The notes under the pieces are model-generated. The model was not told the origin of the DNA and did not search any database. It worked only from the letters and a program-made list of their open reading frames with translations. A program made the translations under genes and the position numbers. 64,000 nucleotides of DNA from JBDHWI01 sp964590135. Lineage in GTDB: Bacteria > Chloroflexota > Anaerolineae > J036 > Brachytrichaceae. Position 1 is the stretch's first letter, and each line of letters begins with the position of its first letter. Positions 9,001 through 19,945 of the stretch are shown piece after piece. The stretch spans positions 62,001 through 126,000 of the forward strand of contig CAZPVX010000008.1 in assembly GCA_964590135.1 (NCBI GenBank), written 5' to 3'.

Positions 9001-9981
9001 ATGAAAGCACTTGTCACCGGCGCGACCGGTTTTATCGGCGCAAATCTGATCGAGGCGCTGGCGCAACATGGCTGGCCGGCGCGCGCACTGCGCCGAAAAA
9101 CGTCGTCGCTGCGCGCGCTCGAAGGGCTGGCCTACGAATCAGCCATCGGCGACATCAGTTTGCCAGAGACGCTGCCGGCGGCGATGGAAGGCGTCGATGT
9201 CGTTTTTCATGTCGCAGCGTCGGCAGACTACTGGCGCAACGACAAGGACAAGATGATGCGCGTGAACGTGAACGGCACGCGCAATGTGCTGCAAGCGGCG
9301 CTGGACGCCGGCGTCAGGCGCGTGGTGTTTACCAGCAGTTGCGCCGCGCTCGGCAAACCCCCTTTTGGCCACATGCTGGATGAGCGCGCGCAGTTCAACC
9401 TGCACCCGGACGAATTCCCTTACGGTTACAGTAAGCAGCAGGCCGAGCAGGTGGCGCAGGAATTCGTGCAGTGCGGGCTGGATGTGGTGATCGTGAATCC
9501 GGCGGTGGTGCTGGGACCGCGCGACGTCAATCTCATCAGCGGCAGCATGATCGTGGAAGCGGCCAGGCACAGCGTGCCGGCGATGCCGCCCGGCGGCGTC
9601 AGTTTCATCGACGTGGCAGATGTGTGCGCTGGCCACCTCGCCGCCGCAGAAAAGGGCCGCACCGGCGAGCGTTACATCCTCACGAGCGAGAACCTGTGGT
9701 ATCGCGATGTGTTTGCGCAATTGGCGCAGGTGCTGGATAAGCGCGCGCCGGCACTCGCCTTGCCAGGTGGTGCGTTTCGCTTCGCAGCAAACATTGTCGA
9801 TTTCGCGCGCGAATCGCTGAAGATGAAATTGCCGTTGAATGGCGAGCAGCTGCGCTTCAGCGCCGATACGTTCTGGTTCGACGCCGGCAAGGCCAGGCGC
9901 GAACTGGGTTTGAATCCGATGCCCTTCATCGACTCCGCCCGCCGCACCTATGAGTGGTATAAAGCCAATGGCTTCATATAG
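9001..9981 (+). CDS. NAD(P)-dependent epimerase/dehydratase (dihydroflavonol-4-reductase-like)
   Basis: A 326-residue extended short-chain dehydrogenase. The N-terminal Rossmann motif is TGATGFIG (residues 6-13). A YxxxK active site reads YGYSK near residue 141, with the expected upstream Ser/Thr region FTSSCAALG. Its overall pattern resembles bacterial dihydroflavonol-4-reductase-like and hopanoid-associated sugar epimerase proteins, but no hopanoid genes are near. The substrate is unknown. ATG 9001 is the first plausible start after the DUF4173 stop. Confidence 0.85.
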   Translation: MKALVTGATGFIGANLIEALAQHGWPARALRRKTSSLRALEGLAYESAIGDISLPETLPAAMEGVDVVFHVAASADYWRNDKDKMMRVNVNGTRNVLQAALDAGVRRVVFTSSCAALGKPPFGHMLDERAQFNLHPDEFPYGYSKQQAEQVAQEFVQCGLDVVIVNPAVVLGPRDVNLISGSMIVEAARHSVPAMPPGGVSFIDVADVCAGHLAAAEKGRTGERYILTSENLWYRDVFAQLAQVLDKRAPALALPGGAFRFAANIVDFARESLKMKLPLNGEQLRFSADTFWFDAGKARRELGLNPMPFIDSARRTYEWYKANGFI

Positions 9982-10012
9982 CGCCGAGCGCGGCGTTTCG
10001 AGCGGATTCAAC

Positions 10013-10047
10013 ACTCAAAACTTAGCACTCGGAACTTGGAACTCGCA
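10013..10047 (+). repeat. Heptad array ending at the holA start codon
   Basis: Five consecutive 7-nt units follow the pattern ACTYRRA (for example ACTCAAA, ACTCGGA, ACTTGGA). The last unit overlaps the A of the holA ATG. The array replaces a recognisable Shine-Dalgarno. It is one member of the periodic filler family found at several starts in this window. Confidence 0.7.
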
Positions 10048-11081
10048 TGTGGTATGTCTTTCACGGTCCAAACGCGCTGGCGCGCGATGAAGAGATCGCC
10101 CGAATGAAGGCAAAGTTGGGCGAGCCAGACATGGCCTCGCTCAACACCACTGTCATTGAACGCGCCGCGCCGCTGCGCGATTTGATCGCCGCGTGCGACG
10201 CCATGCCATTCCTCACCGACAAGCGGCTGGTGATCGCGCCGGGTTTTCTCGGCACGCTTGGCTCGTCCAAGGGCAAGGACAAAAAGGACGCCGGCAAGAG
10301 CGATGGGCCGTCGCCGCTGGAGGGATTGCTGGCCTATCTGCCGGCCATGCCCGACACCACGCGGCTGGTGTTCGCCGAAGACGGAACACTCGCTGAGACG
10401 CATCCCTTGCTCAAGCTGGCCGCTGGCGATGGCAGCAACGGACATGTCAAATTGTTTGGCCTGCCGGCGGATCCGTCGCGATGGATTATGGAGCGCGCCA
10501 GGCACAAGGGCAGCGAGATTTCGCCAGAAGCGGCGCGTTTGCTCAGCACCAAGATCAACCGCGGCAGCAGCAACGACCGCGATCACTTCGATACCGACAG
10601 CCGCACGTATCTCTACAAGTTGGACAACGAGTTGGAGAAACTGGCGAGCTATGCGCTGGGCCGGCGCATCGAGACGAAGGACATCGAGGCGCTGGTGCCG
10701 GATGAGGACGTGGCCGACATCTTCAAGTTCATCGATGCCATGAGCCTGCGCGACGCCGGCGCCGCCTACCGTGTGATGCGCGGTGTGATCGTGCGCGGCG
10801 AATCGCCGCTGGTGGTGCTGTCGCATCTGGCGCGCCAAACGCGCTTGCTCATCTCGGCGAAGGACTATCCCAACCTCAACAGCGACCAGTTCGCGCAGAC
10901 CATCGGCGTGCATCCCTTCGTGGCAAAGAAGGCAGTGCAGCAGGCCGAGCGTTTTTCGTTGCGCGAATTGGAAAGCGCGCACGCCGCACTGCTGGATGCC
11001 GACATCGCCATCAAGACCGGCACGATGGACGAAAACACCGCGCTCGATCTCGCTGTTGCCGCGCTGTGCGGTGAACGCTGA
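10047..11081 (+). CDS. holA: DNA polymerase III subunit delta
   Basis: A 344-residue protein beginning MWYVFHGPNALARDEE, with the HolA N-terminal domain and a Walker-like but non-catalytic nucleotide fold. Mid-protein it shows the conserved D-I-F-K-F-I-D-A segment (about 225-232), and an alpha-helical C-terminal collar domain follows. Delta opens the beta sliding clamp as part of the clamp loader. An insertion of Lys/Asp-rich residues (about 72-90) is unusual. No Shine-Dalgarno is visible because a heptad array abuts the start codon. Confidence 0.85.
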   Translation: MWYVFHGPNALARDEEIARMKAKLGEPDMASLNTTVIERAAPLRDLIAACDAMPFLTDKRLVIAPGFLGTLGSSKGKDKKDAGKSDGPSPLEGLLAYLPAMPDTTRLVFAEDGTLAETHPLLKLAAGDGSNGHVKLFGLPADPSRWIMERARHKGSEISPEAARLLSTKINRGSSNDRDHFDTDSRTYLYKLDNELEKLASYALGRRIETKDIEALVPDEDVADIFKFIDAMSLRDAGAAYRVMRGVIVRGESPLVVLSHLARQTRLLISAKDYPNLNSDQFAQTIGVHPFVAKKAVQQAERFSLRELESAHAALLDADIAIKTGTMDENTALDLAVAALCGER

Positions 11082-11142
11082 GCAAGGTGTGCAGGATGAA
11101 TGCGAACAACACATTCATCCTGTAAATCCCATCTATTCGTCA

Positions 11143-11637
11143 TTCCACGCGCACACGGGCCATGGCATATGCATCGACATATTTGCCATCGCGAAAGGCA
11201 AAGGCGCGCAGCGTGCCTTCGCGTTCGAAGCCAAACTTCGTATACAGCGCGATGGCCGGCGGATTGTCCGTATAAACCTCCAGTTCCAGTCGCTTGATTT
11301 GCAGCCAGCGGTCGGCCAGATCGACCACAGCAGCCATCAGCGCTGTGCCAATGCCCTTGCTTTGCCAGTCGTCGCGCACGCCCATGCCAATAGACCCAAC
11401 GTGCGACCGGCGCGGGTTGTCGCGGTGGGTAAACAGGCCGATTGAGCCAACCACCTCACCATCGACCTCGGCTACCAACAAAAAATTGCCCACCGGCATT
11501 TCAGCGATGCGTTTGCGGCGTGCTTCCACGCTTGTGTAGGGCAGTTGAAAGGTGCCCCAAATGGCGCGCGGTGCGCTGTAGATGCGGGCAAACGCTTCAG
11601 CGTCGCGCACTTCGGCCGCTCTAATCTGAATATTCAT
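11143..11637 (-). CDS. GNAT family N-acetyltransferase (YhhY-like)
   Basis: About 165 residues, starting at ATG 11637 with an AGGAGGT Shine-Dalgarno. The acetyl-CoA-binding motif A region reads GVRDDWQSKGIGTALM (about 95-110) and a C-terminal FGFEREG segment matches GNAT motif B. The pattern PRRSHVGSIGMGV, then ELEVYTDNPPAIALYTKFGFEREG and YVDAYAMARV, closely follows E. coli YhhY, an amino-acid N-acetyltransferase. The reported stop lies at the low-coordinate end near 11140-11143. A terminator-like hairpin and a Cys-rich short ORF lie in its 5' leader. Confidence 0.85.
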
Positions 11638-11654
11638 GATGACCTCCTGGTGTG

Positions 11655-11686
11655 GAAAACAAAAAACCGGCGGATTTACCGCCGGC
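11655..11686 (-). terminator. Intrinsic terminator after mutS / attenuator in the GNAT leader
   Basis: On the minus strand a GC stem (CCGGCGG at 11667-11673 with 11679-11685, 5-nt loop) is followed by TTTTTTGTTTT at 11666-11657. It lies about 180 nt beyond the mutS stop and only ~10 nt before the GNAT Shine-Dalgarno. It could terminate mutS transcripts, attenuate the GNAT gene, or both. Confidence 0.75.
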
Positions 11687-11711
11687 TCATGAGACACAGA
11701 ACACGTATGGG

Positions 11712-11795
11712 TCAATGTGCGATGACGCTTTCACATGAGCAGGCGGCATAAGCCAGATCGCAAACGATTGCGACCTGAATCATGCAGACGGTCAT
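11712..11795 (-). CDS. Possible 27-residue Cys-rich leader peptide
   Basis: A short ORF from ATG 11795 to TGA 11714-11712 encodes 27 residues with Cys at positions 4, 12, 19 and 21. It ends 26 nt before the terminator hairpin that precedes the GNAT gene. That is the usual geometry of an attenuation leader. No convincing Shine-Dalgarno was found and a chance ORF is possible. If real, four Cys codons would suggest sensing of cysteinyl-tRNA supply. Confidence 0.3.
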   Translation of the reverse strand: MTVCMIQVAIVCDLAYAACSCESVIAH

Positions 11796-11868
11796 GTGAG
11801 CGCGGTTCAACATGGCGAATGTGTATAGCATGCCGGCGAAGCGAAGTCAACCGTCAGCGGCCACTTTT

Positions 11869-14453
<2,585 letters not shown>

Positions 14454-14454
<1 letters not shown>

Positions 14455-14636
14455 CAATGATAAGTGTCGAATCGCTGATTAAACTGCATCGGATTGAACG
14501 TCACCAGAAAATCGAATTCGCTGGTCAATGGATTGAAGCGATTCGTCGCTGCTGAATCGAACAACTCCAGCCGCTGCGCAAGGTTTTTCTCACACACCGT
14601 TCTGATCTGCTCAATTGGAAGCTCAATCGTGCTCAT
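14454..14636 (-). pseudogene. Truncated minimal nucleotidyltransferase remnant
   Basis: A 60-residue ORF from ATG 14636. The segment ELFDSAATNRFNPLTSEFDF resembles the MNT/COG1669 core, normally L-F-G-S-A-x-R-G ... S-D-x-D-F-L-V. Here the Gly is Asp and the first catalytic Asp is Glu. The protein stops just after the beta-strand FLVTFNP, while family members are about 95-115 residues. Its TGA overlaps the mutS start. It looks like a decayed antitoxin-type nucleotidyltransferase, possibly kept as a translational lead-in to mutS. Confidence 0.5.
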
Positions 14637-14661
14637 GACGCTTAGATGATAGCATCGGCGT

Positions 14662-14821
14662 ATGGCTGATAGCAGCAGCATCGTTGAACAGTTCTACAAC
14701 GCCGACCCGGAGTTGGAATGGGGCCGGCGTGACGCTGACAGATTACCTGCGCGGCGACGCGCGGCGCAAGTGGCGCTACGTGGATGAAGGCGACGGCGAG
14801 ATGAAATTGATGAACCCATGA
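14662..14821 (+). pseudogene. Fused remnants: methyltransferase N-terminus and an unidentified C-terminus
   Basis: From ATG 14662 the reading frame begins ADSSSIVEQFYNADPELEWGR, which looks like the first residues of class I SAM-dependent methyltransferases. It then runs into non-homologous sequence and stops at TGA 14785-14787. In another frame a stretch ending TDYLRGDARRKWRYVDEGD reads through to TGA 14819-14821, overlapping the thioesterase ATG (ATGA). This suggests a deletion that joined the start of one gene to the end of another. Confidence 0.4.
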
Positions 14822-15294
14822 CAACTCAACGCGAGATTACCCTGCGTTTCTTCGCGCAGCCCGTCGAGCAAAACTCGCTCGGCAAAGTGCATGGCGGCGC
14901 GGTAATGAAGTGGATTGACGAGGCCGGCGCGGCCGTCGCCCTCAACTGGAGCAAACAGATTTGCGTCACGGTCTACGTCGGCGGCATCCGCTTCGTCAAG
15001 CCGGTTCTGGTCGGCAGCCTGATTGAGGTGCACGCCCGGCTGATCCACACCGGTCGCACAAGCATGCACGTGGCGGTGGATGTGCGCGCCAGCGATCCGC
15101 GCGACGACGCATACAGTCAGACCACTCATTGCATCATCGGTTACGTGGCGATCGACGGCGAAGGCAGGCCATTGGAAGTGCCGAAGTGGGAACCGCAGAC
15201 CGAAGATGACGTCGCCCTGCAGCAACATGCCATCAGCGCGATGGCGTTGAGCAAGAGCATCGAGGAAGAGATGCGGCGCTTCATGCGCGAATGA
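14818..15294 (+). CDS. Acyl-CoA thioesterase, hotdog fold (YciA-like)
   Basis: A 158-residue single hotdog domain. The segment HGGAVMKWIDEAGAAVAL (about 23-40) carries the catalytic-helix pattern with an Asp on the central helix, as in YciA/acyl-CoA hydrolase family members. These cleave acyl-CoA to free acid and CoA in the cytoplasm; chain-length preference cannot be read. The start codon overlaps the stop of an upstream gene remnant. It ends 22 nt before a convergent gene. Confidence 0.8.
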   Translation: MTTQREITLRFFAQPVEQNSLGKVHGGAVMKWIDEAGAAVALNWSKQICVTVYVGGIRFVKPVLVGSLIEVHARLIHTGRTSMHVAVDVRASDPRDDAYSQTTHCIIGYVAIDGEGRPLEVPKWEPQTEDDVALQQHAISAMALSKSIEEEMRRFMRE

Positions 15295-15316
15295 CCCGCC
15301 GACCTGGCAGCGCCGG

Positions 15317-16594
15317 CTAACGATTCATTATTGGCAAGTGAATTGCATTTATCGGTGTGGGTGTCGGGAAGGGTGTATTCGTCGCTCGGTGACAGGTTTC
15401 CACCGGGCTAAGTGCGAGGTCCGGTTCGACAAACAATCGCCACCAGTCGCTCGCAATGCCGTCTGGCGCGCAGTCGGCGAAGAAGGGCAAGTGCTCGAAC
15501 CAGAAGCCGTAGTATTTAGCTGCGTCACACGCCCAGGCGTCACATCCAATTGGCGTTGTAACGGCGGACGGAACGCTAAGGTTTGGATAGTTGAGAAAAT
15601 CTTCACAGTTCGAGTCCGTCGGGTCGGGTCGATCGTATTGGTACTCCTGCGTCCCATTAGGGGTAAAGTGCATGCTACTGCACCCGCTATAGGTGAAATC
15701 GGGAGATTGTGCCTTCGCCAGTCCAAACCGGTCCCAATTGTGATACGCGCGATTCTGTTCCCAATCGCCATAGGCTTTAGTCATCGTCGCCTCCATGCGA
15801 TGTCCGAAGATATGCACCGCATTGGCCAGGCCCTCTCGCATGTTCAGCCCCATGATCGGCAACAAGTGATTGCACGTTGTATCCGTTATCGGCGCACCGT
15901 TGTAAAAGTATGCGCGTGGCCCAGCCAGCGCCGATTCGAAGAAACCAAACCATGGCCCGCCGTACATCCACAATTCGTCTATCTCACCACGATTGACGCT
16001 ACCGCACACATCCAAACTCTGGTCGTTCAAGATCTTGAGGTAGTCAAGACTATCTGGCTCATGCGGCTTGGCAGTGTCACTGATCACCGCCAGATAACCC
16101 GTTTCGTTATAGCGAAAGCCATCCTCTTTCTGAGGCCATGCACTAGTGATCACGCTTGTCCGCGCGATGCTATACGATACCCGCCCGCGCGAAGCGCGTT
16201 TGAAGAATTCGATGGCGCTTCTGGTCATATCGACGGGATCGTTCCATTTCAAACGTTGACTCAGGCGTTGTCCATCGCTAAGAACGGGATCAAAAACCAA
16301 CACAAAGACTCTGCGCGCGAATATCTCTGTGGCTGCGCGAGGATGCGGCGTCGGAGTCACATCTTTCAATGCAAAAAAATCGTCTGCGCTGCGTGCTCGT
16401 GCGCCCGGCTCCATTCGCGGTGTGAGGTCTATGTAAGGAGTGGCCGTGACAGAACGCAACCGTCGTTCGCCAGCCGAAACAACGTCCGGCGCATGCAACG
16501 TTGCGAACAGGCGCAGCAGGCCTAGCAAACATACAGCTGCACCAAAACACAGAACAGCAAAGGTCATTCTCGTGGTCATATTGCGGCTACTCAT
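15317..16594 (-). CDS. Secreted or membrane-anchored protein of unknown function
   Basis: About 425 residues from ATG 16594 (a GTG at 16639 would add 15 residues). A hydrophobic N-terminal segment (MTFAVLCFGAAVCLLGLL) is a signal peptide or anchor. The mature part is rich in Trp, Tyr and Cys. Around residue 265 it has HIFGHRMEATMTKAYGDW, a His-rich helix that resembles a metal or active-site region, but a standard HExxH is absent. The C-terminus ends with a Pro/Thr-rich linker and HLPIMNR, reminiscent of short C-terminal tails of exported Chloroflexi proteins. I do not recognise the family with certainty. Confidence 0.6.
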   Translation of the reverse strand: MSSRNMTTRMTFAVLCFGAAVCLLGLLRLFATLHAPDVVSAGERRLRSVTATPYIDLTPRMEPGARARSADDFFALKDVTPTPHPRAATEIFARRVFVLVFDPVLSDGQRLSQRLKWNDPVDMTRSAIEFFKRASRGRVSYSIARTSVITSAWPQKEDGFRYNETGYLAVISDTAKPHEPDSLDYLKILNDQSLDVCGSVNRGEIDELWMYGGPWFGFFESALAGPRAYFYNGAPITDTTCNHLLPIMGLNMREGLANAVHIFGHRMEATMTKAYGDWEQNRAYHNWDRFGLAKAQSPDFTYSGCSSMHFTPNGTQEYQYDRPDPTDSNCEDFLNYPNLSVPSAVTTPIGCDAWACDAAKYYGFWFEHLPFFADCAPDGIASDWWRLFVEPDLALSPVETCHRATNTPFPTPTPINAIHLPIMNR

Positions 16595-16815
16595 AGCGAA
16601 CTGACGAATACGCTTGCGCTCTAAATATGAAACGCCCACGGGTTATGGCATGTGCATCATTTTCTGTTCCGGGGGCGGCACATTGCTGGGTCTCGTTCAA
16701 TGCCGAATTCAAGATAAGGATTCCATATCCAACGTTCTTGACGAATCGGACGCGCCATTATTTACTCAGCATCAGACATCTCACCACTGTTGAATCATGC
16801 CGTCCTCGATATCCT

Positions 16816-17730
16816 ATGACAAAGCACTTGTGGTTGACCGGACTGAACCCCGCCGCCTTCACCCCACTAAAGGCCGACGGCAGCCTGAATCTGGATGCCG
16901 TTCCTGCCCTCGTGGAGCACCTCCTGCGCGACGGCGTGAGCGGCCTGTATGTGTGCGGAAGCACGGGCGAGGGCGTCTCGCTCACGCGCGAAGAGCGCAT
17001 GGCCGTCGCCGTGGCCTACACAGCTGCGGCGGCCGGGCGCGTTCCAGTCGTTGTGCAAGTCGGACACAACAGTTTGCGCGAGGCCCGGCTGCTGGCCGAG
17101 CACGCGCAGAAGATCGGCGCAGACGCCATCTCCGCCACACCACCCATGTATTTCAAGCCCGCGAACACCGAGGCTGTCGTAGCATGCATGGCCGAGGTCG
17201 CAGCCGGCGCGCCCGACCTGGCTTTTTACTACTATCACATCCCGCCCATGACCGGCGTGAACGTGGATATGGTCGCGCTGAACACGTTGGGCCGCGAGCG
17301 CATCCCGACGTGGGCCGGCGTGAAGTTCAGTTCGACCTCGGTGTACGACATGGTTGCCGCGCTCAATGCGCCGGGCGGGTTTAACTTTGTGTTTGGCTCC
17401 GACGAGATGTTGCTGAGTGGCCTGGTCGCCGGCGCGCACGGCGCGGTCGGCAGCACCTACAACTTCGCTGCGCCCCTGTTCAACAAGGTGATCGCCGCGT
17501 TTCAGGCTGGGGATATCGCCGCAGCGCAGCGCCATCAGCAGCGCGCCACGACCATGATCCTGACCATCCTGCGCCATGGCGCATTGCCAGCGCTGAAGGC
17601 AGTGATGGGTCTGATCGGCTACGACTGCGGCCCGACTCGCCTGCCCCACTTGTCGCTCACCTCCGCACAGGTCATGGCATTGCGCGCCGATTTAGAGGCA
17701 AGCGGCTTTTTCGACTGGGCTGCACACTAA
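16816..17730 (+). CDS. nanA: N-acetylneuraminate lyase / dihydrodipicolinate synthase family aldolase
   Basis: A 304-residue TIM-barrel aldolase from ATG 16816. It has GSTGEG at 48-53, the catalytic Tyr in YYYHIPPMTGV (Y140) and the Schiff-base Lys in WAGVKFSS (K170). The YYYHIP-MTG pattern matches eukaryote-like and bacterial N-acetylneuraminate lyases better than DapA, where the Tyr is usually followed by N-x-P. The reaction would cleave sialic acid to N-acetylmannosamine and pyruvate. No other sialic acid genes are adjacent, so a related 2-keto acid substrate is possible. Confidence 0.75.
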   Translation: MTKHLWLTGLNPAAFTPLKADGSLNLDAVPALVEHLLRDGVSGLYVCGSTGEGVSLTREERMAVAVAYTAAAAGRVPVVVQVGHNSLREARLLAEHAQKIGADAISATPPMYFKPANTEAVVACMAEVAAGAPDLAFYYYHIPPMTGVNVDMVALNTLGRERIPTWAGVKFSSTSVYDMVAALNAPGGFNFVFGSDEMLLSGLVAGAHGAVGSTYNFAAPLFNKVIAAFQAGDIAAAQRHQQRATTMILTILRHGALPALKAVMGLIGYDCGPTRLPHLSLTSAQVMALRADLEASGFFDWAAH

Positions 17731-17772
17731 GCGGGGACGCGATCGCGCCGGCACATCTGCCCTGATCGAGTG

Positions 17773-19143
17773 TCACTTGAGGATGTAATACGTGCCGCGC
17801 TTGTCGCCGACGCGCAGGATGATGCCGCGCTCGACCAGATCGACAAAATCCCGCCGCAACGATTCAGCACTCACGTCGGGGCAAAGTTCCTGATAGTCGC
17901 GGTTGGTGATGCGACCGTTGTCCTTGATGAATGCGATCATCTTTTGCAGGCGTTCCTGCTGCGGGTTGGCGGGGATGGCGACCGGCTCCTCCGCCGGCGC
18001 GCCCTTTGCAAACAGCGTCACCATGAAGCCGGCCTCAGTCTCCTCGAACTGCGGCGGTTCCTGGCCGGCATCCTTCATTGCGCGCAACATGCGATCGATG
18101 CCATAACCCAGCCGCTCGATATAGCCCATGTCGGCCAGCACCTGCACGATGGCCTCGTTGCGCGAGTAACGCTCGCGCAGAATGTTTCGGATCGTGACGT
18201 GGCCGGGGAGTTTGCCGGGGCTGCGCACTTCCACACGCTCGCCGAACATCAGCACATGGATCTGGCTGCCGGTCAGGCGGTAATCACGGTGCGCAACCGC
18301 ATTGACGACGGCCTCGCGCAGCACGCCGGCCGGATACGCCGGCTCATCGCTGCGCTGCCAGCTTTTGATGCGCGAGCGGTGCGTCATGTTCTCGGCGATG
18401 AATGCTTCGGCGCGCCGAATTTGCTCCGGCAACGTGCCGCCAAGAATCTGCCGCGCAAACGCATCACCCATCTCGTTGCCATTGAAGCGCGCACATAGAA
18501 TCTCTGCGCCGCGCACCCAGCGCTGCGGCTGCCGGCCAAAGAGCAACAGGCCGGCGTAGGTCGGCTTCACCTGCCGGCCTTTCTTGATCAGACAACCGCG
18601 CCGCAACAGCAAATCCTCAACCGTGTCACCACCCAGCAAGATTCGCTGCGCGTAGGCGTCGATTTTGCCCCAATCGAGATCCTCGCGGCTGCTGCCGCTC
18701 GGTGACGCGCTCTCCCAGGTGCCTTCACCGCGAATGAGCATCAACTCGCGCAGCGCGCGCGGGTTCAGCACGCCATTGCGCGCATTCTCGCGCGCCAGAT
18801 AGCGCCCTTCCAGTGCATATACATTCGGCAGGCCTTCCGGCACCTCGATCACCAGCGCATCCGGCCATTCGGCGTGAGCGCTCTGCGCAACAAGATACGG
18901 CAGCGGCACAATCAGGCGCGGCTCGCTCATCAACAGCGCTTGCAATGCGCGGTCGCGCAGTTCGGCGGGGTCGGCCTTGACTTTGGGGCCGAGCGGCACG
19001 ATCAGCACGCCGCCACGCGTGTTGGCGAGCGCAACCAGCGAGCGCGCCATGCGTTCATGCGTGGCGGTCGCCGGCGACAGCACTTCGATGCGCGCGCTGG
19101 GGCCGGCGGAGATCAGTTTTTTAAGGTCGGCGCTGGTCAGCAT
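17773..19143 (-). CDS. AlbA_2 / Schlafen-type ATP-binding protein (RecG-like C-terminus)
   Basis: A 456-residue protein from ATG 19143. The N-terminus (about 15-130) has the AlbA_2 pattern SLVALANTRGGVLIVPLG. The centre (about 250-370) has an HATPase_c_4-like region including PAYPAGVLREAVVNAVAHRDYRLTG. The C-terminus is a winged-helix-like domain with ITNRDYQELCPDVSAESLRRDF. Such proteins are often annotated as transcriptional regulators or putative DNA-binding ATPases. It lies downstream of the lamin-tail gene in the same direction, with an 88-nt heptad array abutting its start. Confidence 0.8.
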   Translation of the reverse strand: MLTSADLKKLISAGPSARIEVLSPATATHERMARSLVALANTRGGVLIVPLGPKVKADPAELRDRALQALLMSEPRLIVPLPYLVAQSAHAEWPDALVIEVPEGLPNVYALEGRYLARENARNGVLNPRALRELMLIRGEGTWESASPSGSSREDLDWGKIDAYAQRILLGGDTVEDLLLRRGCLIKKGRQVKPTYAGLLLFGRQPQRWVRGAEILCARFNGNEMGDAFARQILGGTLPEQIRRAEAFIAENMTHRSRIKSWQRSDEPAYPAGVLREAVVNAVAHRDYRLTGSQIHVLMFGERVEVRSPGKLPGHVTIRNILRERYSRNEAIVQVLADMGYIERLGYGIDRMLRAMKDAGQEPPQFEETEAGFMVTLFAKGAPAEEPVAIPANPQQERLQKMIAFIKDNGRITNRDYQELCPDVSAESLRRDFVDLVERGIILRVGDKRGTYYILK

Positions 19144-19231
19144 GCTGAGTTGCGAATTGCCAATCCTGAGTTGTGAATGCCAAATGCCCGTGCGCCGCAT
19201 TCACGATTCAACGTTCAAATTTCAAAATGCG
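19144..19231 (-). repeat. Heptad array between the lamin-tail and AlbA_2 genes
   Basis: About 12 consecutive 7-nt units fill the whole gap (minus strand examples: AATTTGA, ACGTTGA, AACTCAG). The array begins right after the upstream stop and ends at the AlbA_2 ATG. It is the longest member of the filler family in the window. Confidence 0.7.
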
Positions 19232-19894
19232 TCATTTGACTTCAAAGGTCGCCATCACTTCATCCCCGCGCTTGAGCGTGGCCGTGTCGCCAACCTGCCA
19301 CACTGCCTCTTCCTGGTTCCAGAACAAGTCGGTTGGAATGTCCACGCCAGAAGTCGTGTGCAAATTGATGAAGTTTTCCTTGAGCAGCAGCACGTTGCCG
19401 AAGGTGTAGACCTTGCCGCGCGGGTTTGAAAGCGTCCAGCCAGTCAAATCGACCTGATCACCTTCATTCACGATGACGACAACTTCGCGCGTGCGCTGGC
19501 CGGGAAATATGACTGTGCTGATGCGCACCTTCGCCGGCGCGGCATTCACGGTGTTGGTCACGCCGGCGGTGGTTGCGATCGGCGCTGCGGCAACAACGTC
19601 GGTGGGCGCGGCCGGCTGAGCGGCATTGGGTTCAACTGGCGCGGCAGCCTGGCCGGGTTCGGTGGCGGCCGGCACCAGCACCGATTGCGGCGTGACGTTT
19701 GCATCGGGCGCAGCGGGCGCGTTTGCCGGAGCGGGCTGGGTTGGCATCGCCGGCGCGGCTGCTACCACAGCCATGTCAGGCTGGCTGGCGGCTTGCGTCA
19801 ACGCGCGCACGACGATGAATGCGGTCAACGCCGAAACCAAGATGGTGATGAAAATGAAGATGATCCAGTTGCGCAAGTTGAGCGGTGACTGCAT
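19232..19894 (-). CDS. Membrane-anchored lamin-tail domain protein
   Basis: A 220-residue protein from ATG 19894. One N-terminal transmembrane helix (about 9-31) is followed by a long Ala/Pro linker (about 35-115). A C-terminal lamin-tail-like domain carries VVVIVNEGDQVDLTGWTLSN and NFINLHTTSG. Domains of this kind in bacteria occur on exported proteins and may mediate binding. It is divergent from the Xer-like gene, with only about 50 nt between the starts. Confidence 0.7.
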   Translation of the reverse strand: MQSPLNLRNWIIFIFITILVSALTAFIVVRALTQAASQPDMAVVAAAPAMPTQPAPANAPAAPDANVTPQSVLVPAATEPGQAAAPVEPNAAQPAAPTDVVAAAPIATTAGVTNTVNAAPAKVRISTVIFPGQRTREVVVIVNEGDQVDLTGWTLSNPRGKVYTFGNVLLLKENFINLHTTSGVDIPTDLFWNQEEAVWQVGDTATLKRGDEVMATFEVK

Positions 19895-19945
19895 GCGATG
19901 AATATAGCACGCGCACAATCGAACATCTGTGCTACACTCATTTGC

